NCBI RefSeq assembly: GCF_039969785.1
Contig: NZ_JBDVNC010000016.1
Coordinates: forward strand, 124,001 to 188,000
Direction of reading: 5' to 3'
Source: Shimia sp039969785
GTDB lineage: Bacteria; Pseudomonadota; Alphaproteobacteria; Rhodobacterales; Rhodobacteraceae
DNA length: 64,000 nt
Made by a program: the position numbers and the translations under genes. Shown in pieces: positions 53,556 to 62,737 of this stretch. The notes under the pieces were generated by a model, which ran no database searches, was not told the origin of the DNA, and was given only the letters and a program-made list of their open reading frames with translations. The first letter of the stretch is position 1. Each line of letters starts with the position of its first letter.

Positions 53556-54118
53556 CCTGTCCACGCGTGATTCTGGGGGTCTCTGGTGCGTCTGGCGCTG
53601 CACTGGCTCTGTCTGCAGCGCGCCAGCTTGCCGGTATCGGTGCAGAAATCGACCTTGTGGTCAGCCGCGCGGCAAGACTCACGCTCACACAGGAATGCGG
53701 CGCCGACGCCTATCAATGGTTACAGGCGTTGGCGATCCGGTCACATGACATCAACAATATCGGGGCCAGCATCGCATCCGGGTCTGTTCCGGTTGCCGGG
53801 ATGATCGTTGCCCCGTGTTCCATGCGATCCCTGGCGACCATTGCACACGGGCTAGACGACAATCTGCTGACACGCGCCGCCAGTGTGCAGCTCAAAGAAC
53901 GACGCAAACTGATCCTTCTGGCGCGCGAAACGCCTCTGACGCTGGCGCATCTTCGCAATATGATCGCTGTGACAGAAATGGGCGCCACCGTTATGCCCCC
54001 TGCCCCGGCGTTTTACCTCAAACCATCTGGCATTTCAGATGTCGTTGATCAGATCGCGGCGCGGGCCATTGACCAACTCAGAATAGCAACGCCGATATCA
54101 CAGGCCTGGTACGGCTGA
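53552..54118 (+). CDS. ubiX: Flavin prenyltransferase UbiX
   Basis: 188 residues. FMN-binding start RVILGVSGASGAALALS, then the conserved IVAPCSMRSLATIAHG and LLARETPLTLAHLRNM. It makes prenylated FMN, the UbiD cofactor, from FMN and dimethylallyl phosphate. The ATGA overlap with ubiD makes them translationally coupled. Confidence 0.95.
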   Translation: MTCPRVILGVSGASGAALALSAARQLAGIGAEIDLVVSRAARLTLTQECGADAYQWLQALAIRSHDINNIGASIASGSVPVAGMIVAPCSMRSLATIAHGLDDNLLTRAASVQLKERRKLILLARETPLTLAHLRNMIAVTEMGATVMPPAPAFYLKPSGISDVVDQIAARAIDQLRIATPISQAWYG

Positions 54119-54239
54119 GCGCAGAAAACGCCATGGAGTGACGCACGTTATGCGTGATGGTCGCACCAGCGATACCCAAAGCGATCGCATCACGTCGGTC
54201 TGCTGATTACAACTGCGTGCCTTTGAATTCAATGCAACC

Positions 54240-55155
54240 GTACCTAGGCTGGTGCACCATTGACATGGTCTAAATAATTGTCGTCTTACCAAGGAAATTG
54301 CTCGACCCGCGACAGACTTTCTGCCGCCGCAAATCCTGGCCAGAGTTGATGTTGTTGCCGGACAGCACACCGTACCGGTGGTCGTAAGCCGTGATGCCTT
54401 TGAAGAATTTTTCACCCAGTTCGAAGGTGCCGAAATAAATTTCGGCCAAACCAATCGATTTCGTCTTGAGTCAAAAAGCGTTGGATCAGAATATATCGCA
54501 CCCGCGTCAGAACAGCGACTATATCTGACCTGATCGACAAATAGGCCTGAACCCGATTTTTGACTTCCGATAGATCGGCGCCGCTATCCAGCACCGTGAC
54601 GCTAAGTTCAGCTGCTAGGCCATCTGCGAAGCTTTGGTAGCTCTGCGCCAGTGTAGGCTGCTGAATAGAATGGCCTACTCAAAGGAGCGATATGAAACCG
54701 CCACCCTTTGCCAGCAATTCAGTGACAACACCCGTATTTCATTCAGGCTAAACGACCTTCATATGCGCGCCAAAATCACATGCTTGCTCGGTAGGGCCCG
54801 TGTTCATGATGATCACGTCAACACCCGGTGCCACGGCATTCTCATTTGGCCGCTCAACACGTCATAAATTGTCAGAGTGTTGATGATACCGTTCGGGCCA
54901 GACGCTGCTGCTTGGCCAATGTTACGCGCCTTTCGGCAAAACGTCGGTAGGTTGGTTCGGGTTGTCAATTTCCACCTTCGCTTGCTCACCAGCAAGAGCG
55001 ATACCTTATTTGAAAGTGTTCCACCATCTGTCGCCGTCAGGCGCATGACTCACCAGAGTACATTTCTCGCTTTTCGAACAGGCCGCCGGAGCGACGATCA
55101 CAGGCTAATTGGCAACGACAGACGCTAAGGCACGTTTCTTTTGACCAGATTTCAT
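54240..55155 (-). pseudogene. Decayed RbsB-like sugar ABC transporter binding-protein gene
   Basis: Reading 55155 downwards in shifting frames gives family fragments: a signal start MKSGQKKRALASVVAN followed by a TAG, then LVSHAPDGDRWWNTFK and TAA, then QAAASGPNGIINTL with YDVLSG, then GVDVIIMNTGPTEQA, then SFADGLAAELSVTVLDSGAD with EVKNRVQAYLS, then FGTFELGEKFFKGI and YGVLSGNNINSGQDL. This is the order of a periplasmic binding protein of the CUT2 type with several frameshifts, stops and an internal deletion before the last block. Adjacent to a divergent LacI regulator. Not expected to be functional. Confidence 0.75.
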
Positions 55156-55242
55156 AGTGTCTTCCCAAATTTCACTATAAATGGTGAATGAGCTGTGAAC
55201 CCAGTTCTTCGAGGCATTTCAAATCATTAAGAAAAACCTTTT

Positions 55243-55256
55243 TGCAACCGGTTGCA
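55243..55256. promoter_or_regulatory. LacI-type operator upstream of the lacI-family gene and the pseudogene
   Basis: TGCAACCGGTTGCA is a perfect 14-bp palindrome with a central CG, the form bound by LacI/PurR-type regulators. The same 14 bp recurs before iolD at 58107-58120. A weaker half-site-like TGCAGCGGTTGG lies at about 55280-55291. Confidence 0.75.
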
Positions 55257-55339
55257 GTAAATCACGCACATTTTTTTTGCTGCAGCGGTTGGAAATTCCC
55301 GATAAATGAACAGGTGTTGAATTTGGGAGCGAATTAGAC

Positions 55340-56365
55340 ATGGCCGTAACATTGAAAGAGGTTGCAGAACGCGCGGGAGTTTCGCGATCCGCTGTTTCGC
55401 GAACCTTCACCGATGGCGCGTCTGTGTCGGGCAAGATGAGACGCAAGGTCGAAAAGGCAGCGCGTGATCTTGGTTACAGCCCAAACGCACTGGCTTCTTC
55501 ACTCACAACCGGGCGTACAAAACTAATCGGACTCGTGTCCAACAACTTTCACAACCCAATCTTTCTCGAAGTCTTTGACCTATTTACGCGCGCACTTCAA
55601 GACCGCGGCTTACGCCCGTTGCTGGTAAACCTTACAGACGAAACTGACCCGGCCAATTCGGTACGCATGTTACGCCAGTACTCAGTTGACGGGGTAGTTG
55701 TCGCCTCTTCAACTTTGCCGCCAGGGTTTTCCAAGTCATTTCGAGACGCGGGCGTGCCGGTTGTGCATTCGTTTGGGCGACACACTTCAAACCCGCAGGT
55801 TCATGTCGTTGGTATCGATAACGTGGAATGTGGGCGCATGGCCGCGCGAACGTTGATCGCACGTGGATACAAAAACGTCGCGTTTATGGGTGGCCCGCAA
55901 GATGCAACCTCGACGCAGGACCGCCTCAGAGGGTTTGTATCCGAGATGGAAACACGCCCAGACATCCAGGTTTCTTATACATTTGCCACCGCTTATTCCT
56001 TTGAGGCCGGGCGAAAAGAAATGTCCAAACTGATTGCTTCAGGACCGGCACAGGCCTATTTTTGCGGCGACGATGTATTGTCGATTGGCGCGCTATCTGC
56101 TGTGGAAGAAAGCGGTCTGAACGTGCCCGATGATATAGGCATCATCGGGTTAAACGACATGGAAATGGCCCGCTGGGAAAACATTGACCTGACCACGATC
56201 AGGCAACCCATCCAACAGATTGTGAACTCGTCGATTGAATTGGTCGTTGCGATGCTGGACGAGCCGGATCGCTATCCGGAAGCGCGACTTTTTCCATGTT
56301 CCATTGTGGAGCGCGGCACTTTGCGTGAATTTCCCGTGTCTCAATTGGAAACCAAGACCGGTTAA
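55340..56365 (+). CDS. LacI-family transcriptional regulator, probable regulator of the inositol operon
   Basis: 341 residues. The helix-turn-helix is LKEVAERAGVSRSAVSRTFT, with the hinge helix SPNALASSLTTGRTKLIGLV. The effector domain resembles sugar-binding proteins (YFCGDDVLSIGALSAVEESG, GIIGLNDMEMARW). An operator lies 84-97 bases upstream, implying autoregulation, and an identical one precedes iolD. The ligand is unknown; inositol or an intermediate is inferred. Confidence 0.92.
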   Translation: MAVTLKEVAERAGVSRSAVSRTFTDGASVSGKMRRKVEKAARDLGYSPNALASSLTTGRTKLIGLVSNNFHNPIFLEVFDLFTRALQDRGLRPLLVNLTDETDPANSVRMLRQYSVDGVVVASSTLPPGFSKSFRDAGVPVVHSFGRHTSNPQVHVVGIDNVECGRMAARTLIARGYKNVAFMGGPQDATSTQDRLRGFVSEMETRPDIQVSYTFATAYSFEAGRKEMSKLIASGPAQAYFCGDDVLSIGALSAVEESGLNVPDDIGIIGLNDMEMARWENIDLTTIRQPIQQIVNSSIELVVAMLDEPDRYPEARLFPCSIVERGTLREFPVSQLETKTG

Positions 56366-58104
56366 TTGCCATCCTTAAAGCGCTCGAATTGGTGACCTTG
56401 GTACCGCCTGCGATTCAACCCAAAGCCGCAGATCGCCGATATCGTTGGCTCTTGATGTAGGAGTTGGACCCGCCATCAGTTGGTCAGATCAATAGTCTCA
56501 TTCGCAAACTCCACTTCTCGACATTGGACCAATTGTACAATTATTGAGCAGCACTTGGCGTCCAGCAGCAATCCAAAGCAAAGCACGTGAAACGGCAAGG
56601 CCCGGAACCACCCGCCAGAGATTTGGTTCCACCGGGACCTATCAAAATCATTATTACCCACTCCTATTGCCTTCGTTGCTCCCGTGAACGGTTACAGGTC
56701 GGACGGGCATCGCCCCTCACCAACCAGGTTGACCACTGTTCAAGCCAATTTCCGAGGCCTCGCCGACACCTCGCGATCATTTGAACCGACCAGCTGCCCA
56801 AGCACTCACGGACATTGGGTGCCTTGTTTTAGGTCCCTGTTTTGACATCACACCGAAAAAGACAATTCAATTAAACCAATGCATGACACGTGATGCGCAC
56901 AGCGCATGAGCATCTCTCTGGAAGGTGTATAACACATTCATTTAAAATAATTTTTTCCATGCGAGCATCCATGACCGCAACAATCTGAAGCTCGCTCTCC
57001 GGGCAATCCGCTACTCCAAGGCAACTTGTCAGGATCTATTGCCATCCCTGCACACTCCAATCGCAATTTCGTCCTCAATCCGAACCGATTATCCCGCAGT
57101 CACTCTTGCTGCCGGAATCGAAAGGCCACGCCAGAACTTGCTCTAAAACTGATTTCAACCAGACTTCCTTGCGACGTGTTACTCTTAGTTCATCGCGACC
57201 AGATCGGAGGCGATCTCCTAAAAGCAAGGTCAATGCACACACCCTTCAAACCAATTCCCAACGCAAGCTACATGCAACACTTACCGCTCAAGATGTATTC
57301 GCTGCACGTCCGGCGACCTTAACTGTCTATCAAAGGCAAAAATGGCCAGTCATTCGGGCGGCACTGCAGATTGGCCGGGTTTTCGCGCCGGGTAGCTCTA
57401 TGCGCGCCTTAATCTTGAAGCATACATCATGCCCTTTAAGGTTGCGCGGATAGTCCATTTTCTGGGGCACGTGCAAAGTGAGCATTGCACCCCGACGATC
57501 CGCTGAAACAGATTCCCGAAGTCGGACCTTCATTCAGAGACCGGCCATGTCTGCCACACCCACACAATGCAATTTTTGGACGCTCGCAGAACCTTTCAGG
57601 ACCACTTTTCGAAAACCCAAATCCCATTTTGTCAAACCGGGCGGACCCGACCAAACCCGAGGAGCTTCAACTTCTTAAGCACAGCATTGATTGACCCAGC
57701 TTAAGCTCATCCGATCCTCGAACCATGCCATGTGAACGATATCCCGGCGAACGCTCGCGGAATGCCGATCAATTAGGCTTACTCCCGCGGCACTCTTTGG
57801 GAGCTTCTCGCCGTCAACTTTTGGCCTACACAAGCGCATATAACGTGTGCCCATGTCGCTTTTGCAAATTGCTACACCTGCTCATCTTGTCTATGTTTTA
57901 CGCTGCCTCATGTGCTGTCGAAGATTGCCCCCCCCCCGATATCCGGCAACTCCACGAACGCAAAGAACGACTACTTGGGCATTTTTCACAAAAATCAGGA
58001 TTTGTGTTGGAGTGAGTCGCGCCCCAATTCCTCAGTTTCGAACAGCGATTCCTCTTCCGGCATCAACTTTTTTTCATCTTCGTGCGCTCGTGAGCGAATT
58101 TCAG
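56366..58104. other. 1.7-kb region without recognisable genes
   Basis: Frames on both strands are short and not protein-like: mixed composition, no motifs, no ribosome sites. The base composition is nearer to even than the flanks, and a run of nine or more C occurs near 57930. It may be the remains of further transporter genes, since the next gene upstream on the other side is a dead binding protein, but no permease or ATPase motif could be read. No tRNA or IS ends were seen. Confidence 0.45.
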
Positions 58105-58122
58105 TTTGCAACCGGTTGCAAA
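58105..58122 (+). promoter_or_regulatory. LacI-type operator before iolD
   Basis: TTTGCAACCGGTTGCAAA is a perfect 18-bp palindrome 78-95 bases before the iolD start and contains the same 14-bp core as the site at 55243. TTGCAA within it plus TATCGT at 58128-58133 (16-base spacer) could be -35 and -10 elements, so binding would block transcription. Confidence 0.78.
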
Positions 58123-58199
58123 ACTTGTATCGTGAGAATCGAACACATCCAAGCTGCATTCGGCGCACAGGCGCTCTTTCCTCAAAGGCTCAGGCAGAT

Positions 58200-60068
58200 A
58201 TGACACTCAATAACGACACACTTCAGCTCACCACGGCTCAGGCCATTATCCGCTGGCTTTCCAACCAGTATATTGAAATCGATGGCGTCGAAATGCGCGT
58301 TTGCGGCGGCGGCTTTGGCATCTTTGGACACGGTAACGTCACCTGTCTCGGAGAGGCCCTGAACAATGTGCGTGAAGAATTGCCACTGTACCGTGGCCAG
58401 AACGAACAAAGCATGGGTTTCGCCGCAGCTGGTTATACCAAGCAATGGCTCAGACAGCGTTTTATGTTCTGTACGGCCAGCGCAGGCCCCGGCACCTCTA
58501 ACCTGCTCACCAGCGCCGCGCTGGCGCATGCCAACCGTTTGCCGATGCTGCTTTTGTGTGGTGATACTTTCCTGACCCGCCTGCCCGACCCGGTCTTGCA
58601 GCAGATGGAAAACTTTAACGATCCCACATTTGGTGTGAACGACGCGTTTAAACCTGTTGTGCGTTACTGGGACCGGATCATGCACCCCGCGCAGATCATT
58701 CAATCGCTGCCCAACGCCTTGGCGACGATGCTTGACCCCGCCGATTGCGGACCTGCGTTTCTTGGCCTGCCTCAAGACGTGCAAGGTTGGGTCTATGATT
58801 ATCCGGCCGTCTTTTTTGAGAAGAAAGTGCACCGCATTCGCCGTCAAACTCCAGACGCGCTGGAAATTGCAGACGCAGTTGCAGCCCTGAAAGCCGCAGA
58901 ACGCCCGATGATCATCGCCGGTGGTGGTGTGCAATATTCGCGCGCGGTTGCAGAGCTGACAACATTTGCCGAAACCCACAATATTCCGGTGGTCGAAACC
59001 ATCGCGGGGCGGGCGAACCTGCTGGATACACATCCGCTGAACATCGGTCCGATTGGTGTGACAGGTTCGGATTCGGCCAATGCGGTCGCCGAAAAAGCTG
59101 ATGTCATTCTGGCCGTTGGCACACGACTGCAGGATTTCACAACAGGGTCCTGGACAGCTTTTGCCAAGGACGCAAAACTGGTCGCGATCAATGCCGCGCG
59201 CCACGATGCGGGCAAGCACATGTCACTGCCAATTGTGGGCGACGCAAAGCTGAGCCTCACGGCACTTGGTCAGGCACTGGATTACCAAACGCCACAAGAC
59301 TGGGTCGATTTCGCACAGACCGAACGCAACACCTGGCAGGCCTATGTCGAACAGAACACAGGTCAGGGCAACGGACCGAACTCTTATGCTCAGTCAATCG
59401 GCGTCGTTAACAAACTCTGTGACAAACGTGACCGCGTGGTTGCAGCGGCCGGCGGGTTGCCTGCTGAGTTGACCGCGAACTGGCGCACGCTCGACATCGG
59501 GACCGTGGACGTGGAATTTGGGTTCTCATGCATGGGTTATGAAATCGCTGGTGCCTGGGGCGCCCGCATTGCGCAGGCCGAGCAGGAACCAGATCAGGAC
59601 ACGATCACATTCTGCGGTGACGGCGCCTATATGTTGATGAACAGCGACATCTATTCTTCGGTGCTGAGCCAGAAGAAACTGATCGTCATGCTGCTCGACA
59701 ATGGCGGGTATGCTGTCATCAACAAGCTGCAGAACAACACCGGCAACGAAAGCTTCAACAACCTGCTGGAAGACTGCCCGACCATTCCGGAACCATTTGC
59801 TGTGGATTTCGAAGCACACACCGCCGCGATGGGTGCCACTGCGGAACGGGTTTCCAATCCGGCAGAAATGGAAGACGCCTTTAAACGCGCCAAGGCATCG
59901 GACAAAACCTATGTGATTATCATGGATGTCGATCCCTACGAAGGATGGACCAAACAGGGTCACACATGGTGGGAAGTCGGAACGCCGCACATCACCGAAG
60001 ATGAAAACGTCCGCAACGCGCATATCGACTGGGAATCCAGCCGCGCCAAACAACGCAAGGGCGTATAA
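58200..60068 (+). CDS. iolD: 3D-trihydroxycyclohexane-1,2-dione acylhydrolase (IolD)
   Basis: 622 residues from the ATG at 58200; the open frame extends upstream through the operator region, which argues against a longer start. Thiamine-diphosphate enzyme: YRGQNEQSMGFAAAGYTK with the catalytic Glu, TASAGPGTSN, and the ThDP/Mg motif GDGAYMLMNSDIYS. It opens the ring to 5-deoxy-glucuronate. First gene of the inositol operon, overlapping iolC by 1 base (TAATG). Confidence 0.94.
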   Translation: MTLNNDTLQLTTAQAIIRWLSNQYIEIDGVEMRVCGGGFGIFGHGNVTCLGEALNNVREELPLYRGQNEQSMGFAAAGYTKQWLRQRFMFCTASAGPGTSNLLTSAALAHANRLPMLLLCGDTFLTRLPDPVLQQMENFNDPTFGVNDAFKPVVRYWDRIMHPAQIIQSLPNALATMLDPADCGPAFLGLPQDVQGWVYDYPAVFFEKKVHRIRRQTPDALEIADAVAALKAAERPMIIAGGGVQYSRAVAELTTFAETHNIPVVETIAGRANLLDTHPLNIGPIGVTGSDSANAVAEKADVILAVGTRLQDFTTGSWTAFAKDAKLVAINAARHDAGKHMSLPIVGDAKLSLTALGQALDYQTPQDWVDFAQTERNTWQAYVEQNTGQGNGPNSYAQSIGVVNKLCDKRDRVVAAAGGLPAELTANWRTLDIGTVDVEFGFSCMGYEIAGAWGARIAQAEQEPDQDTITFCGDGAYMLMNSDIYSSVLSQKKLIVMLLDNGGYAVINKLQNNTGNESFNNLLEDCPTIPEPFAVDFEAHTAAMGATAERVSNPAEMEDAFKRAKASDKTYVIIMDVDPYEGWTKQGHTWWEVGTPHITEDENVRNAHIDWESSRAKQRKGV

Positions 60069-61051
60069 TGAACACTTTGATTGACGGAATTCGGCGCAAC
60101 CGCTTTGCCGTATTTGGACGGGCGGGCATGGATATGTATGCCGACCCTGCTGGCGTAAAAAGCGAACATGCAGATACGTTCCGCGCCGATCTGGGCGGCT
60201 CGTCTGCGAATATCTGCGCAGGTCTGTGCAAACTGGGGGGCGAGTCAGCACTCGTCACCTCGGTTTCAGACGATGCGGTGGGGCGGTTTTGCAAAAACAA
60301 GCTGGCCCATTACGGCGTCGACACGCGCTATGTTCGTGACGTGGGCGGCGAAAGCCGCACATCGCTCGCGGTATATGAAAGCTGCATCGAAGACTTTCAG
60401 AACGTGATTTACCGCAATGGCGCTGCTGATTTTCAGGTGACCGAAGCTGAAATGGACGCGGTCGACTATGGCGATTTTGGCGCCCTGATCACGGCTGGAA
60501 CAGTCTTTGCCGCAGAACCATCGCGCAGCGCCACGTTCCGGGCGTTTGAAAACGCACGCAAGGCGGGATTGCCGGTTATCTTCGACGTGGATTACCGCCC
60601 GTATTCATGGCCTTCCCCCCAGATTGCTGCCGATGTCCTGTCACGAGCGGGCGATGAAAGCGACCTGATCGTTGGCAACGACGAAGAGTTCGGCTTTATG
60701 GCTGGCGGCATAGACAAAGGCATGGATAAGGCGCGCGAACTGGCAGCCAAACCCGGACGCATGGTGGTCTACAAGATGGGTCAGGAAGGCGCGGTCACGT
60801 TTGCCGATGGGGCCGAAATCCGCACTGGCATCTTTCCTGTCACCGCAGTGAAACCCAACGGTGCAGGCGACAGCTTTATGGCTGGGCTTCTGGCTTCGAT
60901 TGCAGACGGTCATGACCTGCGCACATCTGTGCTGCGCGGATCGGCCTGTGCGTCTATCGTCGTGTCCCAACCCGGCTGTGCCGGTGCCATGCCAACAACT
61001 GCGGAGCTCGAAGCCTTTCTGGCCTCGCACCCCGGCCCGACTGAGTGCTGA
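60068..61051 (+). CDS. iolC: 5-dehydro-2-deoxygluconokinase (IolC)
   Basis: 327 residues, PfkB-type kinase: FAVFGRAGMDMYADP, LGGSSANICAGLCKLG, and the C-terminal ATP/anion-hole motif VKPNGAGDSFMAGL with the catalytic Asp. It phosphorylates 5-dehydro-2-deoxygluconate. It is a stand-alone kinase, without the C-terminal DUF2090 aldolase-like domain present in many proteobacterial IolC fusions; a separate class II aldolase is encoded two genes on. Confidence 0.93.
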   Translation: MNTLIDGIRRNRFAVFGRAGMDMYADPAGVKSEHADTFRADLGGSSANICAGLCKLGGESALVTSVSDDAVGRFCKNKLAHYGVDTRYVRDVGGESRTSLAVYESCIEDFQNVIYRNGAADFQVTEAEMDAVDYGDFGALITAGTVFAAEPSRSATFRAFENARKAGLPVIFDVDYRPYSWPSPQIAADVLSRAGDESDLIVGNDEEFGFMAGGIDKGMDKARELAAKPGRMVVYKMGQEGAVTFADGAEIRTGIFPVTAVKPNGAGDSFMAGLLASIADGHDLRTSVLRGSACASIVVSQPGCAGAMPTTAELEAFLASHPGPTEC

Positions 61052-61066
61052 ATAAGGAGCTTTCGC

Positions 61067-61909
61067 TTGCACATCGCCCCACATGACAACCAGAACAGCC
61101 CCATCGTTGATGCGGACGACGCTCTGGTGCCCCTGAACTACTTCAATATCGTCAAACTGCAAAAGGGCGAAACATTCGAATATCGCGTACCGGGGTATGA
61201 AACCTGTGTGGTGCCTGCGACCGGGACAGTCGATGTCGATGTCGACGGCGCGACCTATCCGGATCTGGGCAACAGAACCGAAAACGTATGGGATGGTGAA
61301 CCCGAAGGCGTCTATGTGCCAGTGGGTGCCAAGGTGCGCATCACGTGCAAAACGGATGCCACCGAAACCTTTATTGCCGGCGCAAAATACGACAAGGTTC
61401 TGGAACCTTTCGACGTGCGCGCCGATCAGCTGGACGTGGTTCAATACGGCTCGGACGACACCAAAACGCATCGCAAGATCAAGCATATTCTGGGTGCGAA
61501 TTATCACGACAAAGTCGGGCGTCTGCTGGTCAGCGAACTGTACACAGTTGGTCAGGGCGGCTGGTCCGGCTTTCCCAGCCACAAGCATGACACGGACCGT
61601 CTGCCGGATGAAACACGTCATGACGAGACGTATAACTTCCGGTTTCGCCCTGATTACGGATCTGGTCTTCAGATGCTTCAGCGCGAAGACAACAAGCCCG
61701 GCGATGCCTATCACATCATGGATGGGTCAACGATCTGCATCGACAAAGGGTATCACCCCTGCGCCGCACTGCCGGGATATGAAATGTACTATTTCACTAT
61801 CTTGGGCGGGCTCAGCCAGCGCGGCCTGAAACAGTATTTCCAACCAACCCATGCCGAGCAATTGCACACAATCCCCGGCATCCTAGATATGGTGGCAAAG
61901 TTCAAATGA
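61067..61909 (+). CDS. iolB: 5-deoxy-glucuronate isomerase (IolB)
   Basis: 280 residues from a TTG at 61067 with AAGGAG 9 bases upstream; no ATG fits. Cupin fold: VPATGTVDVDVDG, GWSGFPSHKHDTDRLPDET and HETYNFRF-like (RHDETYNFRF) with metal-binding His/Glu residues. Converts 5-deoxy-glucuronate to 5-dehydro-2-deoxygluconate. Overlaps the aldolase gene by 4 bases. Confidence 0.92.
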   Translation: MHIAPHDNQNSPIVDADDALVPLNYFNIVKLQKGETFEYRVPGYETCVVPATGTVDVDVDGATYPDLGNRTENVWDGEPEGVYVPVGAKVRITCKTDATETFIAGAKYDKVLEPFDVRADQLDVVQYGSDDTKTHRKIKHILGANYHDKVGRLLVSELYTVGQGGWSGFPSHKHDTDRLPDETRHDETYNFRFRPDYGSGLQMLQREDNKPGDAYHIMDGSTICIDKGYHPCAALPGYEMYYFTILGGLSQRGLKQYFQPTHAEQLHTIPGILDMVAKFK

Positions 61910-62736
61910 CATTGGTGACATTGAAAGACGTCCTGCAACCCGCGTTGCACAACGGACATGCTGTAGCAGGTCTTGTGACCCTTGGCTGGGAAGACATGCG
62001 CGCCTTTGTAGCCGCTGCCGAAGCCGAAAACACACCCGTCATTCTTCAGTCAGGCCCATCTTGCCGCGAACATACGCCCCTGCCCGTTCTGGGCAAAATG
62101 TTTCGCCATCTGGCCGAAGGCGCATCCGTGCCGGTCGTGGCCCATCTGGACCACGGCTATACGTTTGATGAATGCCGCGAAGCGATCGAAAGCGGGTTCA
62201 CGTCGGTGATGTTTGACGGGTCGCGCAAACCGCTGGCTCAAAACATCGACGAAACCGCTGCCATTGCCGAAATGGCCCATGCTGCCGGCGTTTCCTGCGA
62301 AGGCGAGATCGGCTTTGTGGGCTATTCTGGTGGCGAAGGCTCAGACGGTACAGACCCTCAGGAAGCCGCGCAATTTGCCCGCGAGTCCGGCGTAGACGCC
62401 ATGGCTATCTCGGTGGGCAACGTGCATTTGCAACAGGACAAAGAAGGTGGACTGGACGAAGACCGCATTCGCGCGATCGAAGCAGTTACAGAGGTTCCCT
62501 TGGTAATCCATGGTGGTTCCGGCGTCCCTGTCGCGCAGCGCACCCTGTTGGCTCAAACGTCGAAGGTTTGTAAATTCAACATTGGTACAGAACTGCGCAT
62601 GGTCTTTGGCCAGGCGCTCCGTACGGCTGTTAACTCTAATCCAGAACGTTTCGACCGTGTCCAGATCCTCAAGGAAACACACGACCCGCTGGTTGTGGCA
62701 ACACGCGAAGTTCTAAAAGCGTTCAAGGGAGCCTGA
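61906..62736 (+). CDS. Class II aldolase, probable 6-phospho-5-dehydro-2-deoxygluconate aldolase (IolJ type)
   Basis: 276 residues. Zinc and substrate motifs: HLDHGYTFDECREAI, GFTSVMFDGSRKPL, EGEIGFVGYSGGE, VIHGGSGV and KFNIGTELR. Same family as fructose-bisphosphate aldolase class II, but the iol operon context points to cleavage of the phosphorylated inositol intermediate into DHAP and malonate semialdehyde. It starts within iolB and is followed by iolG after 1 base. Confidence 0.87.
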   Translation: MTLVTLKDVLQPALHNGHAVAGLVTLGWEDMRAFVAAAEAENTPVILQSGPSCREHTPLPVLGKMFRHLAEGASVPVVAHLDHGYTFDECREAIESGFTSVMFDGSRKPLAQNIDETAAIAEMAHAAGVSCEGEIGFVGYSGGEGSDGTDPQEAAQFARESGVDAMAISVGNVHLQQDKEGGLDEDRIRAIEAVTEVPLVIHGGSGVPVAQRTLLAQTSKVCKFNIGTELRMVFGQALRTAVNSNPERFDRVQILKETHDPLVVATREVLKAFKGA

Positions 62737-62737
62737 A

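Noticed and set aside
54098..54454. 118-residue minus-strand ORF after ubiX
   Set aside because: Out-of-frame reading of the decayed binding-protein gene; Arg/Ser/Thr-rich and not protein-like.
56476..57678. Several 60-115-codon ORFs in the gap before iolD
   Set aside because: No motifs, ribosome sites or plausible composition; overlapping on both strands.
57912..58199. N-terminal extension of IolD
   Set aside because: It covers the operator and promoter and has low-complexity, non-family sequence.
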